From the NCBI RefSeq assembly GCF_034661295.1, contig NZ_CP141062.1, forward strand, positions 2,294,001 to 2,358,000: DNA of 64,000 bases. The letters are read 5' to 3'. Both the position numbers and the translations under genes were made by a program. This document shows, piece after piece, positions 28,781 to 37,893 of the stretch. The notes below the pieces were generated by a model. It was not told the DNA's origin, made no database searches, and saw only the letters and a program-made list of their open reading frames with translations. This DNA is from Faecalibacter sp. LW9. GTDB lineage: Bacteria > Bacteroidota > Bacteroidia > Flavobacteriales > Weeksellaceae. The first letter of the stretch is position 1, and every line of letters begins with the position of its first letter.

Positions 28781-30436
28781 TTATTTTTGAATTGAATAAT
28801 AATTTGGAAGCTGATTTCCAGGATATTCTAAAATAAAATACTGTTCATTTAAATAAAGAGCCGATTGATTGTACCACATATTCCAATCAAACTCTAAAGG
28901 TAAAATTACAACTCGATGTTGCGTATTGATACCATAACTTTCTTTGATTTGTTCAACTTGAGATTTCTCTAATTCCAATTGAAATAAATCTTTAGGTTTC
29001 GATTTTTGTGTAGCATAATAATCGACAGCTAATAATTGCATAATGATTGGATTTTCTTGGTAATATTCTTTCGTGAAATCAACGATTGTTTCATAAATTT
29101 CAATTACAGAAAATTTATATGCATGATTACGTGCAACAAAATAAGTCCCTAAATCTCTTAAATAATCAAAAATGCTAAAATGTTCCGAAATGTATTTTAA
29201 GGTATGAACAGCACGGGGTTTATTCCAATAAATTTCCAACGCATGTTCTAGATTTGTAATATTCTTAAGATCATCCTCGCTTAAAAAATTACTTTTAATA
29301 ATTTGATAGGGTGGTTGAGGATCAAATATATAACCGTAATTTTCATACTTTTCACGTACGGGTGTTCCTTTCAAAAATTTTAAAAATCCCAATTGCAATT
29401 CAGGAGGATATAATTTGAATGTAGATTCGAAACTAAATTTTAAATCATCGATATATTCTAATGGCAATCCAACAATTAAATCAAGATGCATTTCAATTCG
29501 GTCTTTTAATTGGTGAATAACATAAGATGTTTTTTCGAAATTTTGTTTTCGACTTACTTCTCGGTTACTCTCTTGGTTTACAGTTTGAATACCAATTTCA
29601 AATCGAAATAATCCTGGAGGAACTTTTTCATTAATAAATTTAATAATATCAGGATGGACAATATCTGCAGTAATCTCAAATTGGAATACATTTCCTGGAC
29701 GGTGATGATCTAAAATGAATTGAAATAATTCTATTGTAAAATCACGTTTGATATTAAATGTTCGATCGAGAAACTTAATCGTTTTACCATGCTCCATTAA
29801 ATACAATAAATTAGATTTAATAGTATCCATAGGTAAATAACGCATTTTATTGTCTAAACTGGCTAAACAAAATTCGCATTTATAAGGACAACCTCTTGAG
29901 GTTTCAATGTAACAGACACGATGGGCCAATGTAGCAGGATCATCGTATTGGTATGGATTTCGATCTTTTAAATTGATAATATCGAATGTAACATTCTTTT
30001 TATTGAAAATAACTTTTTCGTCTACTTTATACATCAAGTTAGATACTTGATCAACAGCTGGATAATGTGTTACAAATTCTTCAAAAGGGATTTCACCTTC
30101 ACCGACAATTATATAATCAACTGCAGGATTTCCTATAATTTCATCATTTTCATAACTCACTTCAGGTCCTCCCAATAGAATTTTTGTTCGAGGAGACATC
30201 TTCTTAATCAATCGTGCGACTTCCAAAGTTTGCGTAATATTCCATATATAACAACTGAAACATACCACATCATAGGTTGCACAGTGGTTGGCTACTTCAT
30301 TAAAATCAGATTTAATGGTGAACTCTTTCCAGTCGATATTGCCATGATGATGGTTGAGATCGTATAAAATTCGAATGGCTAAATTGAGATGGATGTATTT
30401 GGCATTAAGTGTTGTTAAAAGAATTTTTGGTTGCAT
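28781..30436 (-). CDS. B12-binding radical SAM protein (DUF4080)
   Basis: A cobalamin-binding radical SAM enzyme. Residues 1-135 form the B12-binding Rossmann domain (ILLGGPEVSYEN, VGEGEIPFEEF). The radical SAM domain carries the [4Fe-4S] motif C183-C187-C190 in SRGCPYKCEFC. The C-terminal third is the DUF4080 extension. Full length at 551 residues. The reaction is unknown; relatives methylate or rearrange varied substrates. It stands alone, with a TAATTTTG box on the minus strand at 30463-30456. Confidence 0.88.
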   Translation of the reverse strand: MQPKILLTTLNAKYIHLNLAIRILYDLNHHHGNIDWKEFTIKSDFNEVANHCATYDVVCFSCYIWNITQTLEVARLIKKMSPRTKILLGGPEVSYENDEIIGNPAVDYIIVGEGEIPFEEFVTHYPAVDQVSNLMYKVDEKVIFNKKNVTFDIINLKDRNPYQYDDPATLAHRVCYIETSRGCPYKCEFCLASLDNKMRYLPMDTIKSNLLYLMEHGKTIKFLDRTFNIKRDFTIELFQFILDHHRPGNVFQFEITADIVHPDIIKFINEKVPPGLFRFEIGIQTVNQESNREVSRKQNFEKTSYVIHQLKDRIEMHLDLIVGLPLEYIDDLKFSFESTFKLYPPELQLGFLKFLKGTPVREKYENYGYIFDPQPPYQIIKSNFLSEDDLKNITNLEHALEIYWNKPRAVHTLKYISEHFSIFDYLRDLGTYFVARNHAYKFSVIEIYETIVDFTKEYYQENPIIMQLLAVDYYATQKSKPKDLFQLELEKSQVEQIKESYGINTQHRVVILPLEFDWNMWYNQSALYLNEQYFILEYPGNQLPNYYSIQK

Positions 30437-30481
30437 TTCGATTATCTTTAGGGGGCAAAATTAATGGAAGTTTTTTGATTA

Positions 30482-31186
30482 TTAGTGAGCAAATCCTGCG
30501 CCTAATGATATACTTGTACGATTAACTTTTTTAGGCAAGTTGCGTTTGGCTTTGATATTAAAGATCACCATATCGTCAGGTAAGTCTTGAGCATCTGTAT
30601 CCAAATGGCTTATTTTTAAAACCACATTAAGCCCTTTCGTAATTTCTCCAAATACAGTGTAATCATGATCCAGTCGGGGTTGACCACCAATTTTTAAATA
30701 AGTTTCACGCTGTTCTTGAGTAAATTTTATCCCTTTTTTTTGTTCTAAATCGTCCAATTCTCGGGCAGTTATTTTCTTACCTACTACAAAATAAATTTGA
30801 TTGTAATAAGATCCTTTTTCCGAATTTTGATCTCGGCCTGCACCTAATGCACCTAATTTATGAAAGGCTTTTGGATGAAATTCAGGCGCTAAACGATTCG
30901 GTTTAATATTGGATTGTGTTGTTTCACGCGATAATATAGATTCGTCTAATTCACCGCCTTGAATAACGAAATTCTTAATCACACGATTAAATTGTGCATT
31001 TTTATAAGTTCCCTTATGGATTTCACTCAAAATTAAATCACGGTGTTTGGGTGTGAAATCATAAAGCATTACATCAAATTTGCCGTAATTCGTCTTAAAT
31101 TTTAAAGTATACGTTTGAGCTGTTAAATGGATACCACTGAATAGAAGTAAGAATCCAAATATCAATTGTAGTCTTTTATTGTTCAT
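30482..31186 (-). CDS. Secreted cyclophilin-type peptidyl-prolyl isomerase
   Basis: A periplasmic cyclophilin. Signal peptide 1-23 (ending LTAQ), then a diverged cyclophilin domain with TNYGKFDVMLYDFTP, FNRVIKNFVIQGGEL and HDYTVFGEITKGLNVV. An insertion of about 40 residues (about 120-165) interrupts the usual active-site region and NGSQFF is missing, so catalytic activity is less certain than the fold. The ATG lies four bases after a TACCTTTG promoter box. Confidence 0.85.
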   Translation of the reverse strand: MNNKRLQLIFGFLLLFSGIHLTAQTYTLKFKTNYGKFDVMLYDFTPKHRDLILSEIHKGTYKNAQFNRVIKNFVIQGGELDESILSRETTQSNIKPNRLAPEFHPKAFHKLGALGAGRDQNSEKGSYYNQIYFVVGKKITARELDDLEQKKGIKFTQEQRETYLKIGGQPRLDHDYTVFGEITKGLNVVLKISHLDTDAQDLPDDMVIFNIKAKRNLPKKVNRTSISLGAGFAH

Positions 31187-31190
31187 GAAT

Positions 31191-31198
31191 CAAAGGTA
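31191..31198 (-). promoter_or_regulatory. Promoter box TACCTTTG directly before the cyclophilin ATG
   Basis: The minus strand reads TACCTTTG-ATTC-ATG. Transcription should start at or next to the start codon, giving a leaderless mRNA. Confidence 0.55.
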
Positions 31199-31199
31199 T

Positions 31200-31844
31200 T
31201 TATTTCACATAAAAAAATACAGAAATATAATGGCAAAAAGTACCGATTAAAACAAACACATGGAAAATGGCATGGTTAAATGGAATTTTTTTGATGCTAT
31301 AGAGTACGGCACCAACAGTATACGAAATTCCACCTGCAATTAACCAGTAAATACCATCTTCTGATAACGTTGTGGTTAAATCCTTCCATGTAAATACAAT
31401 CATCCAGCCCATAAAGACATACATTAACGTTGAAATCACTTTAAATCGTCCTGTGAAGAATAATTTAATGATAATCCCAATGCACGCAAATGCCCATACA
31501 ATGAAAAATATAATCCATCCCTCATGGTCTTTTAAAGAAACTAATGTAAATGGGGTATACGAACCTGCAATTAATAAATATATGGATACATGATCGAATA
31601 TTTTTAATCGCGCTCGTTTTAATGGAGCTGTTGCACTATGATAAAGCGTAGAAGCAGTATATAAAATGATCATGGAAAGACCAAAAATGCAAAAGCTAAG
31701 AGTTTGAATGGAATCTTGATTTTCAATTGATTTTTGAATTAAAAATACGAAACCAATACAGCTTAAAATAATTCCCAACAAATGGCTATACACATTTAGC
31801 CGTTCTTCTTTTGGATCGTACACGTTAATTAAATGTTCTTTCAT
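31200..31844 (-). CDS. Hemolysin III / PAQR family membrane protein
   Basis: A seven-helix membrane protein of the TrhA/YqfA (PAQR-like, hemolysin III) family, 214 residues. Conserved metal-binding positions are visible: TLYHSATAP in the second helix region, and the paired His in NHAIFHVFVLIGTFCHY at the end. In E. coli the family affects membrane energetics and lipid homeostasis; haemolysis is a historical label. Its ATG also lies four bases after a TACCTTTG box. Confidence 0.88.
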   Translation of the reverse strand: MKEHLINVYDPKEERLNVYSHLLGIILSCIGFVFLIQKSIENQDSIQTLSFCIFGLSMIILYTASTLYHSATAPLKRARLKIFDHVSIYLLIAGSYTPFTLVSLKDHEGWIIFFIVWAFACIGIIIKLFFTGRFKVISTLMYVFMGWMIVFTWKDLTTTLSEDGIYWLIAGGISYTVGAVLYSIKKIPFNHAIFHVFVLIGTFCHYISVFFYVK

Positions 31845-31848
31845 AAAT

Positions 31849-31856
31849 CAAAGGTA
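31849..31856 (-). promoter_or_regulatory. Promoter box TACCTTTG directly before the hemolysin III ATG
   Basis: The minus strand reads TACCTTTG-ATTT-ATG, the same layout and almost the same sequence as at 31198. Leaderless transcription is likely. Confidence 0.55.
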
Positions 31857-31915
31857 TGTATAATGCATTTGACATTTATTTACCTTGTATTTATTTATAA
31901 TGAAATCGAATTACA

Positions 31916-33145
31916 TTACTCTTTGATCAATGAGTTACGATTAGTAATTCCCAGGGTATTGTATATAATTTTAAGATGATATTTCACGGTGTTCTCAGAG
32001 ATAAAAAGGGCAGCACCAATTTCTTTATTGGTTTTTCCTTGTTCGACAAGTCGAATAATTTGTTTTTGTCGTTCAGATAAATTGAATTGATTTAAATCCA
32101 AAGCGTTTTCGCCTGTTTTATTCAATATTAAATTTAGAGATTTTAATTCTGCACGCATTTCACTGTTTTCTAATTCTACGAACTTTCTTTTATACTTATT
32201 GATTTTGAATAATTGATATAATACAAGAAGTAATGCGATTAAAATTACAGTTAGAATAATCAAAAATAATCTAATGTTTTGTTCATTTTTTATTTCCAAT
32301 TGATTTTGTTCCTGTATCATATTTTTTTCCAAAATCAAAAGTTTACCGCTTTGGTTTAGAGCATCATATTTAGAAGCTAATTCATTAACGATTATCCGAT
32401 TTTGGTAGGCGCTTTTATAGTCTTCTATAGAAGCATAATAAGTCGTTAACTGCTCATATAAATTCAATACATAGACGTCCATTTTATATTTATGAGCATA
32501 GGCAATACCATCATTAAAAGCTTTTATTACTGCTTTATGGTTATTCGTCTCTTCATATAAGCGCATTTTGGCACGATACAGATTAGCTAAATGTTCAGGA
32601 GCCCCCAATTCTAAAATTCGAATCCCTTTATTATAATAGGCTTCAGCTTGTTTATAATTTTGATCAATTAATTGAAAAGTTCCGAGTACGGAATAATAAA
32701 ATCCTTGGGTTTCAAAATCAACATATTTCAAGTCTTGCTCAGCAATGGATGTGATCAATTGTCTCGCTTCATTGTATTGCAAAAGATCAAATTTTAAAAA
32801 AACCTTTTCTATCGCTATACGTGTTTGTACTTCATTTAATTCCTTTGATTTTAATCCAAATTCTTCAGCCTTTTTTAGATTAATTTCAGCTTCAGGATAA
32901 TTGAATAATGTTTTATATGTTACATATTTTAATAAGTGTGCAGCATATTTATCATACGCATTGGAGTTAGGGTCATTAAGGATTTGATTTAATCGTTGAA
33001 TGCTTTGTTGGTAATTTTTAGACGCATTCGATTGTGTAATTTCTTGACTTAATTGATTAAAATTAATTGTATTCGCATAAGAATAGTAGCTTAATAGGAA
33101 TAATAAGCTTTTAAAAATCAGAAATTTTATTTTTATATGTGTCAT
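31916..33145 (-). CDS. Membrane-anchored TPR/LuxR-type regulator
   Basis: A one-component regulator of a type common in Bacteroidota. It has a signal peptide (1-24), tetratricopeptide repeats outside the membrane (about 30-265), one membrane helix (about 290-312) and a cytoplasmic coiled segment. A LuxR-type HTH follows (about 350-409: LSERQKQIIRLVEQGKTNKE, then IGAALFISENTVKYHLK). Signal and target are unknown. It is transcribed alone. Confidence 0.85.
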   Translation of the reverse strand: MTHIKIKFLIFKSLLFLLSYYSYANTINFNQLSQEITQSNASKNYQQSIQRLNQILNDPNSNAYDKYAAHLLKYVTYKTLFNYPEAEINLKKAEEFGLKSKELNEVQTRIAIEKVFLKFDLLQYNEARQLITSIAEQDLKYVDFETQGFYYSVLGTFQLIDQNYKQAEAYYNKGIRILELGAPEHLANLYRAKMRLYEETNNHKAVIKAFNDGIAYAHKYKMDVYVLNLYEQLTTYYASIEDYKSAYQNRIIVNELASKYDALNQSGKLLILEKNMIQEQNQLEIKNEQNIRLFLIILTVILIALLLVLYQLFKINKYKRKFVELENSEMRAELKSLNLILNKTGENALDLNQFNLSERQKQIIRLVEQGKTNKEIGAALFISENTVKYHLKIIYNTLGITNRNSLIKE

Positions 33146-33331
33146 TTAAATTGCTGTATATCAGTATTTAAAGATACTACCATGCGGGTAGTAGAACAAC
33201 TATACTTTAACTACACGGTCTAAATTAGGAAAAAAATGAATATAAAGTCAAATTTGTAACAGAAATCCGTGAAAGAAATCAGCTACGATTAAAAGGAGTT
33301 TTCTAACTAACATCAACTTAACTGCAATAGT

Positions 33332-33365
33332 AAAAAAAGCATAACAAGTGTTATGCTTTTTTTTA
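33332..33365 (-). terminator. Bidirectional terminator
   Basis: A perfect stem AAAAGCATAACA/TGTTATGCTTTT with an AG loop, flanked by A-runs and T-runs. It ends the thioesterase gene, whose stop it overlaps. Confidence 0.85.
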
Positions 33366-33785
33366 TTTTATTCGCATCATGGTTACCAATGAGGTTGCGA
33401 CATGTTTCTCTTGACTTGAATGTTTATCAGTGGTATAAATTTCAGTTCGTATCACGCTGATTTTTTTCCCACCTTTTACCACGTATGATTTCGATAATAA
33501 GTGTTCTCCAACTGCTGGATGCAAATAATTTACTTTTAATTCTACAGTTACAACATAGCAATCATCATCATAATGACTTACTGCAGCATATCCAGATGAA
33601 ACATCAACCAAAGAAGCAATCATTGCACCATTAAACATCCCATGTTTTCGAGTCATATGCTGTTGTTTCGGTAGCTGAATTGAAATATAATCAGTGTCAA
33701 GTTCAACCAAAGTGGCTTTATAAAATTTTAAAGTTTCCGAGCGATTAAAACTTGCTTCCATTAAAGCTCTTTTTTCGTTTGTCAT
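33363..33785 (-). CDS. PaaI-family hotdog thioesterase
   Basis: A hotdog-fold acyl-CoA thioesterase, 140 residues. It shows the family core HGMFNGAMIASLVDVSSGYAA, with the catalytic Asp in the long central helix, followed by VELKVNYLHPAVGEHL. The acyl substrate is unknown. It is divergent from the CoA-transferase gene with a 90-bp gap, so a link in CoA-ester metabolism is possible. Confidence 0.85.
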   Translation of the reverse strand: MTNEKRALMEASFNRSETLKFYKATLVELDTDYISIQLPKQQHMTRKHGMFNGAMIASLVDVSSGYAAVSHYDDDCYVVTVELKVNYLHPAVGEHLLSKSYVVKGGKKISVIRTEIYTTDKHSSQEKHVATSLVTMMRIK

Positions 33786-33853
33786 AAGATACGATTTGAA
33801 TTTTCGTATAGCAAAAATGCAAATAAATCATATGTTTAGACCAATTAAAACTC

Positions 33854-33861
33854 TATTTTTG
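33854..33861 (+). promoter_or_regulatory. Promoter -7 box TATTTTTG for the CoA-transferase gene
   Basis: An exact TAnnTTTG match 14 bp upstream of the ATG at 33876. Confidence 0.5.
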
Positions 33862-33875
33862 TTACTATCAATCGA

Positions 33876-35144
33876 ATGAATATGAATTTTACAACGCCAC
33901 AAGAAGCGGTTAAAGTCGTACAATCCGGAGATCGTGTTTATGTACATTCTGCTTCAGCTACGCCAACAATTTTAACGGATGCATTAACGGATCGCCATGA
34001 AGAGCTTTCCAACGTCGAACTTTGTCATATCCATACGTATGGAATTGCTAAATATGCCGATATAAAATATAAAGATGCATTCTTTGTGAATTCATTGTTT
34101 ACATCTGCAAACGTTAGACATACAATCAAACAAGGAAATGGTTCTTATACACCAATCTTCCTGAGTGAGATGGGACGTGCGATGTTAAAAGGAGATTTGA
34201 AAGTTGATGTAGTTTTTATACAAGTTTCAGAACCAGATGAACATGGTTACTGTTCTTTAGGAACATCTATTGAAAATCTAAAAGAGGCTATGACGACTGC
34301 TCGTGCAATTGTAGCTCAAGTCAATCGTTATATGCCAAGAACATTTGGAGATACATTTGTGCACATTCGTAAATTTACTCATTTAGTGGAGCATCACACG
34401 CCTTTATATACTATGGAAATGGGTACTGTGACTGAAGAAGAGATTACGATCGGAAATTATATTGCAGAATTGATTGAAGATAAAAGCTGTTTGCAAATGG
34501 GGATAGGTTCTATTCCAAATGCAGTATTATCAAATCTTACCAATCATAAAGGTTTAGGAATTCATACCGAGATGTTTTCGGATGGAATTATTCCTTTAGT
34601 CGAATCTGATGTTATTACGGGGGAGCATAAAGGAATTTTAAAAGGTAAAATTGTATCTACGTTTGCGGATGGTTCACAAAAATTATATGATTTTATCCAT
34701 AACAATCCAATTATCGAAATGCGTTCTGCTGCATTCACAAATGATCTAGAAAAAATCGCTATGAACGATCGAATGATTTCTATTAATTCAGCCATAGAAG
34801 TAGATGTAACGGGACAGGTTTGTGCAGATTCGATTGGTCCGAAAATATTTTCAGGAGTAGGAGGGCAATTGGACTTTATAACAGGAGCAGCTCGAAGTAA
34901 AGGCGGTAAATCAATTCTAGCACTTACTTCTACAACCAATAAAGGTGTTAATAAAATTGTTCCATTTTTAAAAGAAGGTGCCGGTATAGTAACCACACGA
35001 GCACAAGTCGATTACATAGTGACGGAATATGGTGTTGCTAAATTATACGGACGAAATATTAATGATCGTGTGAAAGCTATGGCTGAAATTGCTCATCCTA
35101 ATTTTAGAGAAGAAATTGTCAAAGCATATTATGATCGAATATAA
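33876..35144 (+). CDS. Acetyl-CoA hydrolase/transferase family CoA-transferase
   Basis: A family I CoA-transferase related to 4-hydroxybutyrate CoA-transferase and to succinyl-CoA:acetate CoA-transferase. The catalytic Glu is in HTEMFSDG (about residue 232). Other family motifs are GIGSIPNAVL, SGVGGQLDFITGA and VTEYGVAKLYGR. Full length at 422 residues, cytoplasmic. The acyl pair is not decided by the sequence; acetate or a short-chain acid is likely. Monocistronic. Confidence 0.88.
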   Translation: MNMNFTTPQEAVKVVQSGDRVYVHSASATPTILTDALTDRHEELSNVELCHIHTYGIAKYADIKYKDAFFVNSLFTSANVRHTIKQGNGSYTPIFLSEMGRAMLKGDLKVDVVFIQVSEPDEHGYCSLGTSIENLKEAMTTARAIVAQVNRYMPRTFGDTFVHIRKFTHLVEHHTPLYTMEMGTVTEEEITIGNYIAELIEDKSCLQMGIGSIPNAVLSNLTNHKGLGIHTEMFSDGIIPLVESDVITGEHKGILKGKIVSTFADGSQKLYDFIHNNPIIEMRSAAFTNDLEKIAMNDRMISINSAIEVDVTGQVCADSIGPKIFSGVGGQLDFITGAARSKGGKSILALTSTTNKGVNKIVPFLKEGAGIVTTRAQVDYIVTEYGVAKLYGRNINDRVKAMAEIAHPNFREEIVKAYYDRI

Positions 35145-35176
35145 AAAAAAGGATTGGTTAACCAATCCTTTTTTTA
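35143..35176. terminator. Bidirectional terminator
   Basis: A perfect palindrome with the core GGATTGGTTAACCAATCC, flanked by a seven-A run and a seven-T run. It ends both converging genes. Confidence 0.9.
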
Positions 35177-35758
35177 TTAATAATATAATCTAAATCCTAG
35201 TGATAAGCATAAATTGGAATGTTTTTCAAATAATGCTTCAACAATTTCCACTTCATCATCATATCTTTTTGCCATCTCAAAATAATGTTGATCAAGCAGA
35301 GTACTTAATATTGGTGCATTCTTAACATATCCAGATACCGCTTTTGCCCCAGTAACATCAAGAAAATATTGAAATGTTTCTTCTTGTAAATCCAAACATT
35401 TGGTATTTGCAAAATGAATAATTTTATCGGTTAAACGTCCTTGAAATAATTCAGCTATTTCTTCTAAACTATAGTAATAACCATCGATCTCGATGGAATC
35501 ATTGGGTCCTTTAAATATGAAATAAAGGATTTTATAATCTCTAAAGTTCTTATCATGAAACAATAAATTAGAGATAGAAGATTCAAATCCTTCAAAACTA
35601 TCACAAGTTTGATATACATTGGTAATGTTTTTCTCTATTGCCAAATGTTGTAAAAAATCCAATAGTGTAGAGGAACTTTCTTCTTCAACATCATCTACCC
35701 CTTCTAAACAATACAATTTAAAATCATCCCATTCTTCGTCATATAATTGTACATCCAT
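35177..35758 (-). CDS. DUF6642-like protein, possibly caspase/CHAT-fold
   Basis: A 193-residue cytoplasmic protein. ILYFIFKGPNDSIEIDGYYY, IIHFANTKCLDL and VTGAKAVSGYVKN recall the DUF6642 group, whose members look like small caspase/CHAT-fold domains with a His and a Cys near such strands. A catalytic Cys could be the one in NTKCL, but the position is not certain and the usual His is not obvious. The function is unknown. The gene stands alone between convergent and divergent neighbours. Confidence 0.6.
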   Translation of the reverse strand: MDVQLYDEEWDDFKLYCLEGVDDVEEESSSTLLDFLQHLAIEKNITNVYQTCDSFEGFESSISNLLFHDKNFRDYKILYFIFKGPNDSIEIDGYYYSLEEIAELFQGRLTDKIIHFANTKCLDLQEETFQYFLDVTGAKAVSGYVKNAPILSTLLDQHYFEMAKRYDDEVEIVEALFEKHSNLCLSLGFRLYY

Positions 35759-35808
35759 TGTTATCTTTTAAAAAAATAAAAGTATAAAAATCTCTTGGTA
35801 AAATAGCG

Positions 35809-36720
35809 ATGAATCATAAAATAAAGGGCATAACTAATTACCTTTGTACTCTAAAATCTTCTATTTTGCATCCATCATTATCTGATAGTTTCAATGAAAT
35901 TCGCGTACGAAATCAAAATGATATTTTTGATTTCATCCCATTTGGTCATCCTTATCGCCCAATGACACCAGCAATACTTTTTGTCTTAAAAGGTACAGTG
36001 GTACTTAAAGAACAAATTAATACACATACATTGTATGAGAATTGGATGATGATTATTGATACAAGCAGTGTGTACGAAGTATTGGAAGTTTCTGAGGATT
36101 TAGAAATACGATTACTAGCTTACAGTCGTACTTATTTGGATCAAATTGCCATTCAATTAAATAAAATTAAGGTCTATGATAATCTTAAAAAACAACTTAA
36201 ACGAAAATTTCTATTGGATGCGTATGAAATGACGCGATTGATCAGAAATATTGATGCGCTAGTTTTATATATTCAAAGCGAATCGAAAATGACCTATTAT
36301 TTGGAAATCATTCATCATCATTTTATTGTGATTTTATACCATTTGGCAAGTATTGTTGAAAAAGGGAATGATGAAGAATTTGATAAACTTACTCGAAATC
36401 AGAAAATACTTTATGAATTTGTACAATTGGTCGCTTCACATTATTTAGAAACAAAATCAGTAGAATTTTATGCTAATAAATTACAAATGACCAGCCGATA
36501 CCTTAGCCGGGTGATTAAAGAAGAATCGGGAAACACACCGAATGAAATCATTACTCAATACATCTTGAATGAAGCTAAAGCCCAATTGTCAAGTACACTA
36601 AATCCAATAAAAAGCATTGCGAGCGAACTTCATTTTAGTGATCAGTATTCATTTGCTCATTTCTTTAAAAAACATGAACAGATGTCTCCAAGTGAATATA
36701 GGAAGCAATTTTTAACTTAA
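35809..36720 (+). CDS. AraC-family transcriptional regulator
   Basis: A 303-residue regulator. The N-terminal 190 residues are a cupin-like sensing domain without a recognised ligand. The C-terminal HTH pair follows (about 205-303), with YANKLQMTSRYLSRVIKEES and IASELHFSDQYSFAHFFKK as the two recognition units. The target is unknown. It is divergent from the DUF6642-like gene by 50 bp. Confidence 0.88.
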   Translation: MNHKIKGITNYLCTLKSSILHPSLSDSFNEIRVRNQNDIFDFIPFGHPYRPMTPAILFVLKGTVVLKEQINTHTLYENWMMIIDTSSVYEVLEVSEDLEIRLLAYSRTYLDQIAIQLNKIKVYDNLKKQLKRKFLLDAYEMTRLIRNIDALVLYIQSESKMTYYLEIIHHHFIVILYHLASIVEKGNDEEFDKLTRNQKILYEFVQLVASHYLETKSVEFYANKLQMTSRYLSRVIKEESGNTPNEIITQYILNEAKAQLSSTLNPIKSIASELHFSDQYSFAHFFKKHEQMSPSEYRKQFLT

Positions 36721-36781
36721 TATATTACTTTTAAACATCTTTAAGTGAAATTATAGCATTTTCGATTTAAGAGTATAAGTA

Positions 36782-36943
36782 TAACTTTGCAAAGTAAGAG
36801 TATTCGTAAAAAAACAAATATTCTTTTCGTTAGTCTATATTTATGTTTCTACTGAAATAATAATTGCCATTGAATATGCCACATTCATGAAATTTGTTCA
36901 GTATGATCGTATTAAAAGCCTAAAACTGTTTAGGCTTTTTTTA
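36782..36943 (+). ncRNA. Candidate small RNA between araC-like and marR-like genes
   Basis: TAACTTTG at 36782-36789 is an exact -7 box that overlaps the perfect palindrome ACTTTGCAAAGT. A terminator follows at 36914-36943 (AAAAGCCTAAA/TTTAGGCTTTT). The roughly 145-nt segment between has no convincing open frame, which suggests an independent transcript. It fills most of the 309-bp gap. Confidence 0.45.
36914..36943 (+). terminator. Rho-independent terminator
   Basis: Stem AAAAGCCTAAA/TTTAGGCTTTT with loop ACTG and a T-run. It is 190 bp past the AraC-like gene, so it more likely ends the candidate small RNA. Confidence 0.8.
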
Positions 36944-37000
36944 CATCTAGTTGATAATTATTCTATTATTTTTTATTTACAATCTTATATAATTATTTTA

Positions 37001-37026
37001 TATATTTGTAGTATAATAATATACTA
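37001..37026 (+). promoter_or_regulatory. Promoter and perfect dyad operator of the marR gene
   Basis: TATATTTG (37001-37008) is directly followed by TAGTATA-ATAA-TATACTA, a perfect 7-bp inverted repeat ending three bases before the ATG. MarR proteins usually bind such dyads and control their own gene, so autorepression is likely. Confidence 0.65.
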
Positions 37027-37029
37027 TCT

Positions 37030-37689
37030 ATGTATTATAATGTATTAAAGGATGTTGTCGGTCTAGTAAAGGAATTTGAAGAGGGAAATGCTAATGAAAA
37101 ATATCCTGTGACTATAGATGGTTTTAAACAATGGATGATAAATCAAATCAATCCAGAATTTACTTTAGAGAATTTTGAGTACGAAGGTAAAATCAATGGA
37201 AGAAGTTTGGATAGCGTCATCAGTACGTTATTAATTCATTTAGCCCGATATGCCCGCTTATATTCTAAATCAATTATTATTAATTCTCCATTTTCTACAC
37301 AAGAAGAATATATATTTTTAATCACACTTAAAACGTTTGGTCCCATGAGTAAAATGGAATTGATAAAACGTAATATTCAAGATAAACCAGGAGGGATGCA
37401 AATTATTAGTCGCTTGTTGCAAAATAATTTTGTTATTCAAGAAAATGACTTGAAAGATAAGCGAAGTAAAATTTTAACGATTACACCTCTAGGTTTAGAA
37501 ACATTGGAAGAATACATGATTAATATTCGAAAAGCTACGACAATTGTATCAGGGAAATTAAATGAGACTGAAAAAATGCAGTTGATTCATTTATTGAATA
37601 AATTAGAAGAGTTTCATTGGCTTATCTATTCTAAAAATATTGATCCAGAAAAATTATTGGATACCGTTCAAAATGATTTCTTGAAATAA
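37030..37689 (+). CDS. MarR-family regulator of the carotenoid locus
   Basis: A MarR-type winged-helix regulator of 219 residues, longer than usual at the N-terminus (about 60 extra residues). The DNA-binding core spans about 95-150 (TLKTFGPMSKMELIKRNI, KPGGMQIISRLLQNNFV, DLKDKRSKILTITPLG). It lies directly upstream of crtI on the same strand. A MarR-type gene at this position is, as I remember, common in flavobacterial carotenoid clusters. Both its promoter and that of crtI carry TAGTATA-type half sites. Confidence 0.85.
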   Translation: MYYNVLKDVVGLVKEFEEGNANEKYPVTIDGFKQWMINQINPEFTLENFEYEGKINGRSLDSVISTLLIHLARYARLYSKSIIINSPFSTQEEYIFLITLKTFGPMSKMELIKRNIQDKPGGMQIISRLLQNNFVIQENDLKDKRSKILTITPLGLETLEEYMINIRKATTIVSGKLNETEKMQLIHLLNKLEEFHWLIYSKNIDPEKLLDTVQNDFLK

Positions 37690-37830
37690 AATTCGAAATA
37701 TCGCATTGTATTTCAAAAAAATAGAATTATCTTAAAATCCATAATACGAAAGTGTTATGGATTTTTTAGTTTAAAAATACATTAAAATATTTGTTTCTAC
37801 CCTTAAAACAGATTGTTTTTATCATATTAA

Positions 37831-37850
37831 TAGTATATATTTGAACTATA
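37831..37850 (+). promoter_or_regulatory. crtI operon promoter with MarR-like half sites
   Basis: TATATTTG at 37836-37843 is an exact -7 box, with TTG at 37813-37815 about 20 bp upstream. ATAGT and ACTAT flank the box as a dyad, and TAGTATA at 37831-37837 repeats the half site of the marR operator. Confidence 0.55.
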
Positions 37851-37893
37851 TTTATCAATATTAATATTTAATTAGTAAAATATAATTCTATAT

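Noticed and set aside
34562-34996. 144-codon frame opposite the CoA-transferase
   Set aside because: Antisense shadow; the plus-strand protein is full length with all family motifs.
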